Positions 12,074 through 24,582 of a DNA stretch of 64,000 nucleotides are shown here, piece after piece. Location: contig JAPTYO010000007.1 of the NCBI GenBank assembly GCA_036873135.1, positions 21,062,763-21,126,762 on the forward strand. The letters are read 5' to 3'. The position numbers and the translations under genes were made by a program. The stretch is from Clarkia xantiana subsp. parviflora. Taxonomy: Eukaryota > Streptophyta > Magnoliopsida > Myrtales > Onagraceae. Below the pieces are notes generated by a model, which had not been told where the DNA came from, searched no databases, and saw only the letters and a list, made by a program, of their open reading frames with translations. Numbering within the stretch: the first letter of the stretch is position 1; every line of letters begins with the position of its first letter.

Positions 12074-13456
12074 ATGGCGATTCTTGGGGGACAAGCAGTT
12101 GGATATCGAAGCTTTCCGTCTTCTTCATATTTCACTGCCTACAGTACTGCTACACCACAGTGTTCTACCGCTGCGCTCTTTATGGTATGTCATGCAATGT
12201 TCTTCTTTGTAAAAGATATAATAATAAACCATGATGCATTCACGAGTTTGAACTTATGGCCATTTAGTTGAGTGGTGCTCCAGTGGATTAGTACTGGGGA
12301 GTAATATGGTAGTTTGGTTATGAATCTGCTGACAAAATTTGAGCTTGATTTGTTTAGAGAACATTAGATGCTGTTTTCATTTTGCTTCAAGCCCAAAATT
12401 GAGAATCTTGTGTATAGTTTGAATTAGGATAATCAATTAGTGATAACTCGATTCGAAGATATAAATGGGACTATGCACTTCTTGTTGTGATGGCAGCAAA
12501 CACTTAACAGCTCTGTGAAAGAAACTGATTATAGTCATATATAAAACTGAACCCAATTTGTTGTTCCATTCTATGCTTTCGTTGTTGTTCGATCAATACA
12601 AATTGTATTTTGTTGATCATTGAAGGATCTTGTTGCAGAGTCATAGCCGATCAATAGCTTCTCGCAAAATCATTTCATGCTCAGCAGTCCAAGAATCATC
12701 ACCTACTACAACTACTGGTTAGTGTCATTTCCAGTTTCTTATACATATAAGATATTGTTGTATCTCTTAATTGTCAAACCATCACATAATTAATTTTCAT
12801 GCAATGATTTAAAATGAAATTTTGAATGACTTTCTGATTTTCCCAGCCACACCCGGAACAGAAGAGAAGAAAGCAGCCCCAAAAGCAGCTGCAGCTAAGC
12901 CCAAAGCTGCAGCAAAAGCACCCGCAAAGCCGCTGCCACAGATGATGGAAGAGGATGTGATTCCTCAGCTGTTAGAAATCCTTAAAGCACAGGCCGATCT
13001 CTCAGAAATCGAGCTAACTTTCCAAGAAAACAGGGTAATTTCGTATTTTTCTTAATGAATGCAGTGAACATTGTGCTGCGTAATATGACAGTGGTTTGTG
13101 GCAAATTACAGTTGGATGGTTCTTTCGTCAAGAACGGCATAACTTATACTTTCTGGGCATTCTTCCCGACTGGAGACCTCATAGGTAACAATACTCTCTC
13201 TGGGTTTTAAGCGGATTTCTTGTCCGGAAGCTTAAAATTATTTTAAGACATGATCCGTCGTTGAGTTTAAGGTAATCTAGATGTGTTGTAATGTTTTACA
13301 GGTCCAAAAGGATTTTCATTGTCCTCTTATGGATCTGAGGCAAGCACAGTTGAGCCTTTCCTTGTTGATGAAAAGAAGGTCACTGCAAATCTATTGATCT
13401 TCTGGGTTGAGAAGCGTTTGGCTGCACAAGGCATCATTCCTGTGTGGAAGGAGTAA
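12074..13456 (+). CDS. ndhV: Chloroplast DUF2996 protein, NdhV-like subunit of the NDH complex
   Basis: Five exons join in frame: 12074-12184, 12639-12717, 12847-13034, 13112-13184 and 13302-13456 (201 residues, all GT-AG). Residues 1 to about 55 are Ser/Thr-rich and look like a chloroplast transit peptide. An Ala/Lys/Pro linker follows (about 65-90). The C-terminal half is a compact conserved domain with FVKNGITYTFWAFFPTGD and the hallmark STVEPFLVDEKK. I recognise this domain as DUF2996, which occurs in cyanobacteria and in plant NdhV (At2g04039 type). Known biology: NdhV stabilises the stromal arm of the thylakoid NADH dehydrogenase-like complex in cyclic electron flow. The family is a confident call, and the assignment to NdhV rather than a paralogue is less sure. 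Confidence 0.75.
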
Positions 13457-13671
13457 TCAAGAACATATAGTTTCTAAGACTCTGTTCTATTTGATGTAAT
13501 ATGGTCTTCTTGTCCATTGAATTCTGCAACCACAAAGAGCCTTCTCTTTAACATCAATTGAAACAATTCAAGGGAAAAAGGTCTCTTCTTTTTCAAATGA
13601 TGTAAATATGAGAAAATGAAGTGGAAGGTAACGTATATTCTTTACAGTGTTGCATCTTACAAATATATATA

Positions 13672-14027
13672 AGGTTAAAGAACCTAAAAACAGTCACTAA
13701 GTTTACGCATTGTTGCTAATTGCTCTCCCAGATTTAAAATGTTGACATTCAGTGTTTTAATAATCAGATTGATTTATTTTTATATATTTCTCAGAACAAA
13801 ACAAGTTTTTAAGCATCAAATGAGTCATGAGCATTAAATCTAATACTTTAAAAAATGGAAAATATGTTTTTGTTGATTAATATGTAATTTTTAACGTCAA
13901 AATCAATTAAAAATGTAAAGAGTAACAATCTAATAATTAGAATATCGAAAATCAATATTTTAAATATGGTATAGTGATTAACAATATAACTTATAATAGA
14001 TTGGACCGTTTTCAGGTTCTTAACACT
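13672..14027. mobile_element. Mutator-like MITE (second subfamily), about 356 bp
   Basis: The ends AGGTTAAAGAACCTAAAAACAGTC and GACCGTTTTCAGGTTCTTAACACT are inverted repeats. The interior (aagcatcaaatgagtc, attttaaatatggtatagtgattaac) is shared with the element at 21390-21739. Both are AT-rich and non-coding. The flanks are simple AT repeats, so a target duplication cannot be judged. Confidence 0.75.
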
Positions 14028-14338
14028 AGATATAATGAAAAGGAAGTGCAAAAATAGTAAATCTACTTGATTCATATGCCCCTCGAGTTTATGCTACTAA
14101 GATCCATTCTTAAGTTAACACATGGTAAACTTCCTATTTGATAACCCAACCGATGAAAAGTTGAGGGATTCCTTTGTAACTCATCTAGGAGTCGGATACA
14201 CAAATCACATTACCGATTTTTATTTTTTTTAATCTCAACACGTATTCACTGTTAAAATCTTGACACGCGTTTTGAATTTAATTAATTTTGTGATTTTTTT
14301 TAAATGAATTGGTGTACTAAAAGAAAATATTAAATATA

Positions 14339-15148
14339 GGGTTAAGAACACAATAGTGCCTGAATGTTTGCCATGTTGCCAAAATGGGTCTGAATTGAAA
14401 AAACGTATTATTAAGGGCCTGAATTTTGAGTTTTGTTGATAATCGAGTTTCCGTCCAAATTTGCTGTTAAATGTAATGGAACCACGTGAAATGACAGAAT
14501 ACCCTTTTACAATTATTATACAATTTATCAGTTTAATTAATGAAATGTGAAATGTCTAAAATATCCCTGCACATTAATTATGCCCTTAAGGCACCACAGC
14601 CACGGCCACCAACCATCACCCCAGCTCCGGCGACCACCACTCCAGCTCCGGCGACCCGAAAAAGCTCCGATCTGAGCCAAAAAGCTCCGATCGGAGCTCC
14701 AAACCTCCGATCGGAGCTCCAAACCTCCGATCGGAGCTCCAAACCTCCGATCGGAGCTTTTTTGGGTCGTCGGAGGGGCTTTTGGTCGCCGGAGCTGGGG
14801 TGGTGGTCGTCGGAGCTGGGGCGGTGGTCGCCGGAGATGCGTGGTGGTCGCCGGAGCCGGGTGGTGGTGGTCGCCGGAGCTGTGGTGGCTTAAAGGGTAT
14901 TTTCGTCTTTTTAGGTCAAACATCTGAGGGACACACTTTGGTCAAATGACATTTTCGGGTTTTCAAATTATTTTCGGTCACATGCCAAGCATGTGACCAC
15001 TTTCCGTCACTTTTAACAGAAAAAATAGACGGAGACCTCTCACTTATACACAAAACTCAAAATTCAGGCTATTAATAATACGTTTTTTCAATTCAGACCC
15101 CTTTTGGCAACATGGACAAACATTCGGGCCCTATTGTGTTCTTAACCC
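14339..15148. mobile_element. Mutator-like element with GC-rich core, 810 bp, exact 9-bp duplication
   Basis: The element begins GGGTTAAGAACACAATAG and ends CTATTGTGTTCTTAACCC. The exact 9-bp duplication ttaaatata lies at 14330-14338 and 15149-15157. Long arms (accacgtgaaatga, the ccaaaatgg-type words) enclose a GC-rich core at about 14590-14890 built from GCTCCGGCGACCACCAC and CTCCGATCGGAG. Long frames through this core on both strands are by-products of the repeat. The same family recurs at 19705-20475 and at 44714-46075, where it has taken up a gene fragment. Confidence 0.9.
14681..14758. repeat. 20-bp tandem repeat with a palindromic core inside the Mutator-like element
   Basis: Four successive ~20-base units (AAACCTCCGATCGGAGCTCC with a first variant AAAGCTCC...) each hold the perfect palindrome CTCCGATCGGAG. 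Units 2-4 are almost identical, indicating recent local expansion. Confidence 0.9.
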
Positions 15149-15901
15149 TTAAATATATAAAAATATTTATCAAGATTTAACGGTTTAAACAAAATCTATG
15201 AAACAATATGGCAGAATATCTTAATTTTGGGAGTCAGGATTATTTAGGCAACTTTCCTAATATATATCAGTATCGGTTGTAATGTTAAGTTTTTATTTCG
15301 CCTGCATATAGGCTTGGAGGGGGAATCAAATAGAATTAGAGACGACGGTTTCTTCCACACGGAATGTATGTAGTTCAACGAACTCATCCTGGAGACTGAC
15401 CCATCAGCTTCTCCGTCAACGATCTGTTTCTTGATCATCCTCCGCGTGGAAATTCAACGGGAAAATGAAAATTGATGGCAGGATTTGGATTATCACTGCT
15501 CCAAAATCATATCTTTTGCCAAGAAGAAGAAGAAGCTGCTATTGCTATTGATCCTCCAACTTTATTGATTGATGACGATGGATCGATTCCGGCAATGACT
15601 AACTCCTAACAACCGATCGGTTTCCACCGCAGCTTTTGTCCGCCATTTCTTCGATTGATAAAATCACGGTTCTGCTTCTTGACGCTATTCTTTTCTTCAG
15701 CCCCACACCGCAATATTGATGGTGCGTACAAAAGGAGACGTACCAGATTCCCTAGTTCTTGTTTTTGCCTGTTCTGACACCGAGCATATGTGCTCAATTA
15801 GACACATGCATGGGTATCCAATTCCAGCTCCCCGATTTTTGTAATTGACTCGGTCTCATGGTTGCTTGTATTGATTGGAGCAAAATCTCTGAAATTGGAT
15901 T
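15149..15901 (+). promoter_or_regulatory. Upstream and 5' leader region of the TEX2-like gene
   Basis: No complete coding exon is seen between the Mutator-like element and the start codon at 15902. From about 15470 the sequence becomes less AT-rich, as in a transcribed leader. Several short upstream ATGs are present. Where transcription starts cannot be determined from the sequence. Confidence 0.3.
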
Positions 15902-18900
15902 ATGATGCTTCCTGAAATCCTGGTTGGGTTCATTCTCGGGGCAATTACAGTGGTCGGTCTCGAAGTGTTGGTTGTTTGGTTTTTGATAAGAAGATTGACC
16001 CGGAAAAATAGGAAGCTGGAAGAAAGATTTCAAGCGGCGACCAAGGCTGTGGTTTTCCAGCAACCCCTTGATTTTGCTTGGCAGAAGGAGGTTTGCATAA
16101 TTTGCTTTCTTGTTTACCTGCGTTTTCTTGAGGCTGCAAGCATATTATTCTTGATCATTAATTTGGATACTCATTAGGGAACTTAGTTTGTTGCTTGCTA
16201 AAATTCATTGTTTCTTCAGGGATATGTTTGGGTTCTTGAAGCAGATAAAGTTCCGAAGAATTGGATGGAAAAAGTGTCATTTGAGCACGACAGAAAGAAG
16301 AGATTTTTCGAAGTTACTCCTGTTCGAAAGCACGCAATGATAAAAAACCACCATCTCATCCTTTCAGGATCAGATGGTTCTCCTAATTTTGTACTGTTAA
16401 AGGATTGCATAATTGAGGCTGTCTCAGCAACTGATCGACCCTCACGGAAGTGGTAATTTGCTTATATATCTTAGTCTTGACATTAGTAAACTATTTTGAT
16501 CTGCATGCTATGTGGTGATTTTTATAGTGCTTAAAGTTTGTCTTCGTTCAAACTACCTTCTATCTTAGAGTGAAGATCTCAGACTTAGTTCTGACTGATT
16601 TTCGATGCTTAACTTAGTTTTATCAGGAGTAACTAAGTTATAGCTGGAGTTTCTTTTGAAGACACTGATATATATGTATCATTCTTTCAGTTATGTTTGT
16701 TTGATGTATTGTTACATCTCCTGATGATGCTCAGGGCCAAAAGATTCCCAATCAAAGTGGAAAGCAAGACCTCTACTATTTATAAAGGGGGCAAAATGCT
16801 GTACATATATCTAGAGACTAATTGGGATAAGGAATCATGGTGCAAAGCTCTGCGTTATGCTTCCAGTGATGACAAGGCAAGGCATGCTTGGCTCGCTATG
16901 TTGCAGATAGAGTTCAAGAGTTACGTTACGTCTTTATGCAATGGGTACCTGTCATTCATGAAACCGCAAGGGGCTATCTCTAGTTACGCACCAGCGGATA
17001 AAGAAAATTCCTCCTCAAAGATTCGTCAGATGATGAGAAAACTTTCAAGGAAAAATAAAGAGAAAAAGATGAATGGAATTTGCCGTTCATGCCAAGATTC
17101 TGTTAATGGCTCGTGGAGGGGGGTAAGAGCTTCTAATCCTTTGAGCGAGGATATTCAATCTTCTTCTTCTTCATCCTTACCACGTTCAGTAAGTATGTCA
17201 ACTGCCTCAGAGGCAGACTCAGAGGAAAGAATTGGAACAGATGATGGAACGCTCTGTTGGAACTTACTGATTTCACGATTTTTCTTTGATATCAAGAGTG
17301 GCGAAGATATAAAGAGAGCTATTCAAGAGAGAATCCAGGTTTATAGTCCTTTAGAATATGATTGGTTTCTGAAAAATCAATATTTTCGAAATTATTTAAG
17401 GTGATGAATTTTGGATAATTTATGTAATTTCTCTTTCTATTGCAGAAAACACTGTTTAATATGAGAACTCCCAGCTATATTGGGGAAATCATATGTACAA
17501 ATGTAGATCCAGGAAATATGCCCCCGAATATACTCAGCATGAGGGTACTTCCCATGGACATGAATGATGTGTGGGCCTTTGAAATCGATATTGAGTATTC
17601 TGGTGGTTTATTATTGGAAATTGAAACGAGAATAGATGTAACAGACTCCGAGATTCAAAGAGATGCTGTGGCAGAGCCTAATCAAGAATCAAACTTAACC
17701 AAGGATGTCAATTCAGATATTGCAGAAGGTTCTCAGCAGCTTGGGGTTCTGTGTGACTTTCCAGGTAGAACTTATATTCGTCATTTTCTTCGGGTTTTTG
17801 AATCATCAAGATGAAGTTTTGAAAACTAGGGGCTGATAGAATTTTATAATTTTCATTTTTTTAGAGAGGCTGAAATTGGTTAAAAGCAATTCATCAGCAG
17901 CACTTCCACCTCAAGTACCGAACTCTAAGTCCAAGTGGAAATCGATTGTAAAGTCAATTGCCAAACATGTTTCGCAGGTAGGAATTTCTTTGCCTTCTAT
18001 ACGAAAAAATGTAATGACTACCCAGAAATTGATTCTAGTATAATTTCCGATTTTTAGGTGCCTCTTTGTATGAGAATAAAGGTTGCATCACTTCGAGGGA
18101 CATTGAGACTGCACATAAAGCCGCCTCCTTCAGACCAAATCTGGTATTGTTTCACAGCTATGCCTGATATAGATTTCAACCTCGAATCATCTCTTGGAGA
18201 TCACAAGATCACAAACAGCCACGTTGCGCTTTTTATTGTGAACCGTTTTAAGGTAAGTATCTTGCTTATTATATTGCAGCCATCCTATTCTTTTCAAGAA
18301 GGGTTTTAGATCCTCTCCAGTTGTCTCCAAATTGACATGATCCATTGCTCGACCAAGATTTGATCCTAGACATGATCAATGGATGAGATTTACATTTGCC
18401 ACGTCATCAATTATTTTGGTTTGGAATATTATTACCTATTTCTATGTTCGACTGTCACCTAGCAAAATAAAGATAAATTTAAATTTTGTGTGGAAATAAT
18501 TTTATCCATTGAAATTGAGTCAGTCCATTTAAAGCTAAATAGAGAGGGATCTAGATCTTTTCAGGAATGAACCGGAAATGTTATTGAACAATTTATAGTT
18601 TTCTTTCTTCTTTCTCATATCTAGGCAGCAATACGTGAGAGATTGGTGTACCCGAACTGCGAAAGCATTTGCATTCCATTTATGTTGGCAGAAAAGAATG
18701 ATTGGGTTCCAAGAAAGTCTGCTCCTTTCATATGGCTAAATCCTGAACCTTCGTCTTCTTCTTCCACTGCTGAACCAAGAAAAGAATCCTTAAACTGCAG
18801 TCGGCGGCTATCAACAAGTGATATCCCTGATATCTCGAACTCTACAACATCTGATCTGCCTCTGCGAGACCTGAACCAACCCTTACTGTTAAAAAATGAA

Positions 18901-19185
18901 TCTTTTGAGTATACAATGCAGGAACAGAACACAGACATGATGATTGATGATGTAAATATGCTACCAAGAAGGTCTATGAGTTTACCCGAGACTGTGGATT
19001 CATTTACAGTGCCTAGGACATTAAGTTTACAGGATAGTTCAACTTCAAGTGGGGAAGATGATTTGAGGCCAAAGTTGGGGAAAAGGGCAAGAATGCTAAA
19101 TCTCAAGAAAAGAATGGGGGAGAAGATCGAAGAGAAGAAGCGGAACATTGTTGAGAAAATGCGCGGGACTCGTGAAGAATACTGA
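15902..19185 (+). CDS. TEX2-like protein with N-terminal membrane anchor, PH-like region and SMP lipid-binding domain
   Basis: Seven exons join in frame: 15902-16090, 16220-16452, 16735-17338, 17446-17764, 17865-17977, 18058-18252 and 18625-19185 (737 residues, all GT-AG). Residues 4-30 form one transmembrane helix (ILVGFILGAITVVGLEVLVV). A PH-like region covers about 64-210 (GYVWVLEADKVPKNW). An SMP-type lipid-binding domain (formerly DUF2404) covers about 318-605, opening TLCWNLLISRFFFDI and including MRIKVASLRGTLRLHIKPP. The tail is Ser-rich and ends in a Lys/Arg-rich helix. Arabidopsis At1g73200/At1g17820 have the same plan. Yeast Nvj2 and animal TEX2 act at ER contact sites, moving lipids, and I infer that role here. 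A second ATG lies at 15905. Confidence 0.88.
18308..18560. mobile_element. Possible MITE in intron 6 of the TEX2-like gene
   Basis: AGATCCTCTCC at the left and GAGAGGGATCT at the right form imperfect inverted repeats around about 250 bases of non-coding sequence. The superfamily and target duplication were not recognised. Confidence 0.4.
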
Positions 19186-19704
19186 AATGTGAGACGACTC
19201 TGTTTGTGTGTTCTGCTGTACATTTGTGGTAACTTTTTTATGTAAATTCTTTGTAGATGGTCGAAGTTACAAAAGTGTAGGTAAAAAAAGAAAGGTAAAG
19301 TTTGTGTCTCCGTTTGATACAGCAGATGGAGAATCAAGAATGTCACGGGAAGTGGGACTCTGTTTCGTTTTTTGCAGCAGATCTCCTTTCTTCTCCTTTT
19401 GTACATGGGATCTTGTGTACTAGTGTTGCTTTGCTGAAGTGAGAGTACAGATATAGGAAAGGAAATTTTGATTAATACATTGTTTTTAGATATGTCATCT
19501 CAATGGAATGATACTAAATATGTTTAACAATTAAAAAAAATATTTTTATATACATCATAATACATAATTTAGATTATTTTTACACTATTTAATATTTATT
19601 ATCAAAACTAAATTAAAAATAATAATAAAATATAAGAGAAATTAAATTTATTACCTACTGCGCGTAGCCATTTCATGGTTAATTAAAAGCTATCATTTAT
19701 ACTA
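19186..19704. other. 3' UTR and downstream spacer of the TEX2-like gene
   Basis: The first ~300 bases, ending around the attaatacattg near 19474, read as 3' UTR. The remainder is AT-rich with no genes. Confidence 0.35.
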
Positions 19705-20475
19705 GGTTAATAATCTAGGAAATGTCTGAAGTTTGGTCCATGTTAACCGGGAGGTCTGAAGTTTCAAATGTTGATTTGAGAGGTCTGAGGTTTCAACTTT
19801 GTGGATATAAAAGATCTCTATTAATTTTTTTAGTTAAAAGTAATGGAAATTGGTCACGTGTTTGGCATGTGATCGGAAATAAAATAAAATTTCCAAAATG
19901 CCCTTCTATCAAAGTGTGCCTCTCACATGCTTGAAGTGAAAAGACAAACGACTCCGGCCATCGCCACCCGGCGACCGCCATCCTGACTCCGGCGACCACC
20001 ACCCAGCTCCGGCGACCGCCACCACGGCTCCGATTGGCCCAAATCGGACCACCGGCCCCGATTGGACCCAAATCGAAGCTCGCTCTATGGCTCTGGTCGG
20101 GGCCACAGAGCTCCAGATCGGAACTTTGTGGCTCCGATTTGGGCCCAATCGGGACCGGTGGCTCCAATTTGGGCCAAACGGAGTTGTGGTGGCGGTCGCC
20201 GGAGTCGGGGTGGTGGTGGCCGGAGTCGGGTGGCGTTGGCCGGAGCCGGGTGGTTTTAATTTGACTTCAGGGTAATTTTGTTATTTCACATTTTCTCAAA
20301 TAAAATATTAAATAAATCAAAATATTAAAAAGTGCAAAAGTGTCATTTCAAACCATTTTGTTAAACTTAATCCTAAAAATGGACGAAAAATCTTAAATTA
20401 ACAAAGCTAAAACTTCAGACATTCCATATCTATCCGGATAACATGGTCAAACTTAGATCTCCTAAATTATTACCC
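19705..20475. mobile_element. Mutator-like element with GC-rich core, 771 bp, exact 9-bp duplication
   Basis: Terminal inverted repeats GGTTAATAATCTAGGA and the complement ending TTATTACCC are flanked on both sides by tttatacta (19696-19704 and 20476-20484). The core at about 19950-20260 has the GGCTCCGATTTGGGCCCAATCGG and GTCGCCGGAG words of the 14339 family. It encodes no transposase. It sits between the TEX2-like gene and COA5, ending about 180 bases before the COA5 start codon. Confidence 0.88.
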
Positions 20476-20653
20476 TTTATACTAATATATACATTTCTAA
20501 GATGGGCTCATCGTGCACCTGGATTGTCAGCACTCCGACCAATCCTTTCGCGTGTAAAGGTTCTTCTTTTACCTCCAAAACCCTCGATAACACAAACTTA
20601 GAGACTAACAACTACGAGGTTGTTTAATTGAAGGCACTGGAAATTTAGAGCAA

Positions 20654-21875
20654 ATGGCGAAGTCTTGCAAAGGTCTGGCTATGGAGCTCGTCAAGTGTCT
20701 CAGCGAATCTGATTGCATAAAGGTTTGATTCCTCTACTTCTTCGTCTCCGATGTGTCTCGGTGTTCATCGTCTCGATCGGTTTGTTCATGGAGGGATGCT
20801 TAATCTGTGCGAACTCCATCAATCAGGTTGAGAAGCGATCGTACAGAGAATGCGCAGGAGAGAAGAGTCCTTGCATTTCTAGCGAATGCGTGGGACTTAG
20901 AGAAACCTATTTCAATTGCAAGAGAGGCCAGGTTTGTCTTTCTTCTCCCTGGTCACAGCTTTGCTGATTGATTTTAAAAGATGATCTTCGGATATCCAAT
21001 CAAATGCAAAAAAAAAAAAAAAAAAGATTCTGGTTTGATTCAGCTAGAGAAGACCTAAATCTTTGAAAATCATGGGATTCTGTAGATACTAGTTTCTGAG
21101 GCTAATTCAGGAATCCGTTTCTAGCATTAGCAAAATCGAGGGCTGTTCAAACCAATCCTTTTCTGGATAGAATAGCATAATTATTCATTGGCTATGAACC
21201 CTAAGTACTTCAGGATTGATCTGTACTACAAGATGAATTCCTCTGTCATTATCTGTTCTATCCTTAATGTTTTGCGTTTTTTTTCTTTTCCATTTCAAGA
21301 CTGATAGATGGTTAGTTCCAATTCAACATTATCGCAAATGTATTGCTCGATGTGGAATTTATAGTGACCATAACACAGACGTTCTTGCTAATTGACACTA
21401 TAAAAACAGTCCCAACTATAGGCTATGTTGCTAATCGTTGTCCCAGATTTAATATGTTGATATTCAGTAACCCAATATTAGATTAGTTGATCCACTTTTT
21501 TCTCTTACAATTGTCGGAACAAAAACGAGTTTTTTAAGCATCAAATAAGTCTAAATCATAAACAACAAATTTCGGAAAAATAGGAAGACAAAAAAGTTAT
21601 TGCGTAAAACTCTAATTTTAATGTCAAAAAGTGAAAAATAACAAATCCAATAGTTGGTACTCATAATATCAACATTTTAAATTCGGAACAGCGATTAGCA
21701 ACATGGTATAGTTGAGACTTTTTTTAGGTTCTTAACCCTAAATCATATGGTATTATTGTTCAATGTATTCTCAGGATTGGTTGAAGAGCTGTGACATTTC
21801 TAATGTTTGTTTCTTTACCCTGATTTAATGCAGGTTGACATGAGAGCAAGGATTCGCGGGAACAAGGGTTACTAG
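20654..21875 (+). CDS. COA5: Cytochrome c oxidase assembly factor 5 (COA5/Pet191), twin CX9C protein
   Basis: Three exons join in frame: 20654-20722, 20827-20931 and 21834-21875 (71 residues). The two CX9C motifs are Cys5-Cys15 and Cys44-Cys54. Further cysteines are at 21, 32 and 39. The sequence MAKSCKGLAMELVKCL matches the start of the Pet191/COA5 family, which is usually about 70-110 residues. Family members are imported into the mitochondrial intermembrane space through the Mia40 relay and are needed to assemble cytochrome c oxidase. Intron 2 (20932-21833) contains a Mutator-like MITE. All splice sites are GT-AG and there is no frame damage. Confidence 0.93.
21390..21739. mobile_element. 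Mutator-like MITE in intron 2 of COA5
   Basis: This is the sister of 13672-14027: shared aaaacagtccc near the left end, aagcatcaaataagtc inside, and TTTTTAGGTTCTTAACCCT at the right end. The left terminal bases have drifted, so the boundary is approximate. Confidence 0.65.
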
Positions 21876-22529
21876 CTGCTGTGAACTTCTGATTTTTGAC
21901 CGATTCTCTTAGTTTTGAGGAGTCCGGATTTATGATCAAAATCTTGATTTTTGCTTCCGAGAATCATTTTCCTGCACAAAGAATGTCTTGAAAACACTGA
22001 CATGACATGGATACACTTCGCAAAGGTTTCATTTTGGGGGTGGTTTATATACACGATAGCTTAATTAGTTTGTCTGCAAATGTGTTTTTTCTCATAAAAT
22101 TGATTCGAGACAGTCTTCTAAGATGTTAGATTCGGTTTTTGCTGCATAAATGTTTGTTCAACACATCCACACTCCAAAAAAGAATAAAATTCATAATTTT
22201 TCTTGACTTAGCCATTTAAAATCATACATCTGTTTCTCTCAAATTTTTAACATTGATTATTTACCTTCAGTTCAATTTTCACACCTAAATAAAATTACTA
22301 GCTTCGTCTTGTTCTGTGACGGTTGTACAAAGCAGAAGATTTCAAAGGGATTATATGTTATATAAATGAGATATATCATGTAAATCGGTATTGTTATACC
22401 GCCTCTTCTAGATTTTATTTTATTGATTGATGTATTGTAATCTAAATTGAATGAATGGATCGAATATTTATTTACTTGGAAAAAAAGTTAACAAAATGTT
22501 CAAAAGCGAGATAATTTGTTCAAGAGAAA

Positions 22530-23248
22530 CTGGGCCGACAACGCGACAGAAAAGCTCAGGCCGTTAATGAAGCTGACAAGGATGTTCCTTTTATGAAGCC
22601 CAAAACCTAAATATTTTCTTCTTCCCTCTCCTCAGTCTACTACTATCAAGTATCAGCTGCTACCTCCGTCCTCTTTTTTAAGTTCAGTTCAATCGGAGAA
22701 CTGAGAACAACGCTTTGGCTTAGCTCTCTCCCTCACTCAGTCCCTTCTTCGACTCACTCACTGCTCCCTCAATCTCTCACGGACCGGCGTCGGAAAGATC
22801 CAGGTAATCAAGCCTCTGTATTTTTCTCTCTGGACGATCTTTCATGCCGTAGGTTCTTACTTCGCTCTTTTTCTTCAACTTTTGTTAGCAGTAGCTAGGG
22901 GTAGGAGGGTTTCTTGTGTACGGACTAATATAACTGTTCTGTAAATAGAAGGAAACAGAGCTGGTAAGGTACTAGATGTCGTCAATGGAGGACATGCCAA
23001 TTAGGAGCAGATGAACAACCCTTTTTGGCTCAGCTAAAATCCAATATGAAAAAAATAGGGTTTTTAAATGAACTGATAGTTATACATCTATCTTCGTGCA
23101 GTTAGGAAGACAAGTGATTAGAAGTATAGTGGTCGTCTATTTGTATGGTAAATATAATGCTTGTTCTTGAAGCTTTTTTGTTGCTGGTTTCTGCAGAAAG
23201 TATATCCGTTAGCCACCAGGGTTGTTGTTGTATTACTGGCATTGCAAA
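22530..23248 (+). promoter_or_regulatory. LSM8 promoter, leader and 5' UTR intron
   Basis: A TGGGCC site II-like box (within aaactgggccgac near 22530) precedes a CT-rich leader (about 22620-22803). Such boxes are common upstream of plant housekeeping genes. The leader is interrupted by a likely intron from 22804 (CCAG|GTAATC) to 23196 (TGCAG|AAAG). The start codon follows at 23249. Confidence 0.5.
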
Positions 23249-24582
23249 ATGTCCGGTGGACCGGGACTTGAAGCTCTTGTAGACCGTAAGTATGCTTAAC
23301 TTTTCTTGGCATGAACTTGAATTTCGATTTTGTCTGAAACATGGAAGAGAATCTGCTATGATACTGTTCTATCATGAGAAAGTGCTAGCAATAGAGAGGC
23401 CTATAAATGTGGAATAATTGATGCAATCTCAAACACTTAACTGCATCACATTGTTGTGGCGGAAAAAGGCAGTTCGTATAATTGAAGTAATAATTTTGAC
23501 TGTTTTTTTTTTTCTCGGTGTGGTTCTAATTAGTATTTTATGTTGCTCCTCGCGTCTCTGGTCAATTCTCTGACATTGAAGTTGAACAAGCATACATCAG
23601 TGTGACAGCAATTAAAAGCTGTTCATTGAGATGATTGATTTGCTGAGCCTTGAGTGGATGTTATTTTGTGGATTTTTGTTCCTGATTTCATTTCAATTGT
23701 TTCTATTTCAATTTTTTAATGGGTTTGACATGCTCTCTTTGGATTGCATGATAAGTTTACACTCTACCAGAGCCAGTACTCTTTCTTAGAGATGCATTTG
23801 CATTATGTTACTCATCTTCTTATTTTCAGAGCTAATATCGGTAATCACAAATGATGGACGTAATATAGTGGTATGTATGCTGCTCCTTTCATCTTTAATT
23901 TATGTATTATTTTGGAATTGTCGTATTAATGCTTACTCGGTTGATCAATTGGTTTTCTTGTAGGGATATTTGAAGGGCTTCGATCAGGCCACTAATATCA
24001 TTCTTGATGAATCTCATGAACGTGTCTACTCAACGAAGGTTTGATTTCTCAACCATTATGTCCTTACTTTTCCTGTTTTAGTAGGAGCCTTAATATATGG
24101 CCATTTCATCATACCACTATAAGTTTGTATTTTTTTTGTATGGCATTGTCAGGTCGTATCATATCTTTACTATGAGCTCTACGCATTCCTAATTATATAT
24201 CAATTGAGAAAAAAAAATGTCACATTTGCCTCGAGAAGCAATATAATCAACATTCATTCATCCATTTTGATTCCTTTACGACGGAGTATATGTATATGAT
24301 ATCTCTACTCTTCTGGCCATATTAAATTTCAGTTAATCCCCATTTGCAGGAAGGAGTTCAGCAGATTGTGTTGGGTCTATACATCATAAGGGGAGACAAC
24401 ATGTAATTATCTCATCTGAGCATGAAATCATCATCCTAAAATCAACACACACAAAACGGTTCGGATCTAAAAGATTTGTTCTCTTTTGCAGAAGCGTTGT
24501 TGGAGAACTAGATGAAGAACTTGATTCTCAACTCGACTTGTCTAAGCTGAGAGCTCATCCACTAAAGCCTGTCATTCACTGA
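23249..24582 (+). CDS. LSM8: U6 snRNA-associated Sm-like protein LSM8
   Basis: Five exons join in frame: 23249-23285, 23830-23870, 23964-24038, 24350-24402 and 24492-24582 (98 residues, all GT-AG). The Sm fold is complete. Sm1 covers about residues 13-40 (ISVITNDGRNIV, GFDQATNIIL) and Sm2 includes YIIRGDNI at about 66-73. The C-terminal LSKLRAHPLKPVIH is the usual plant LSM8 ending. LSM8 defines the nuclear LSM2-8 ring, which binds the 3' end of U6 snRNA and works in spliceosome assembly; LSM1 replaces it in the cytoplasmic ring. Length and intron phases fit an intact gene. Confidence 0.96.

Noticed and set aside
14537..14923. Overlapping plus- and minus-strand frames of 117-128 codons
   Set aside because: They are produced by the GC-rich tandem core of the Mutator-like element and contain only low-complexity repeats.
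19208..19423. 71-codon frame after the TEX2-like gene
   Set aside because: It begins about 20 bases after the stop codon, has no domain and reads as 3' UTR.
19793..20275. Several open frames on both strands
   Set aside because: Same cause: the GC-rich core of the Mutator-like element at 19705-20475.
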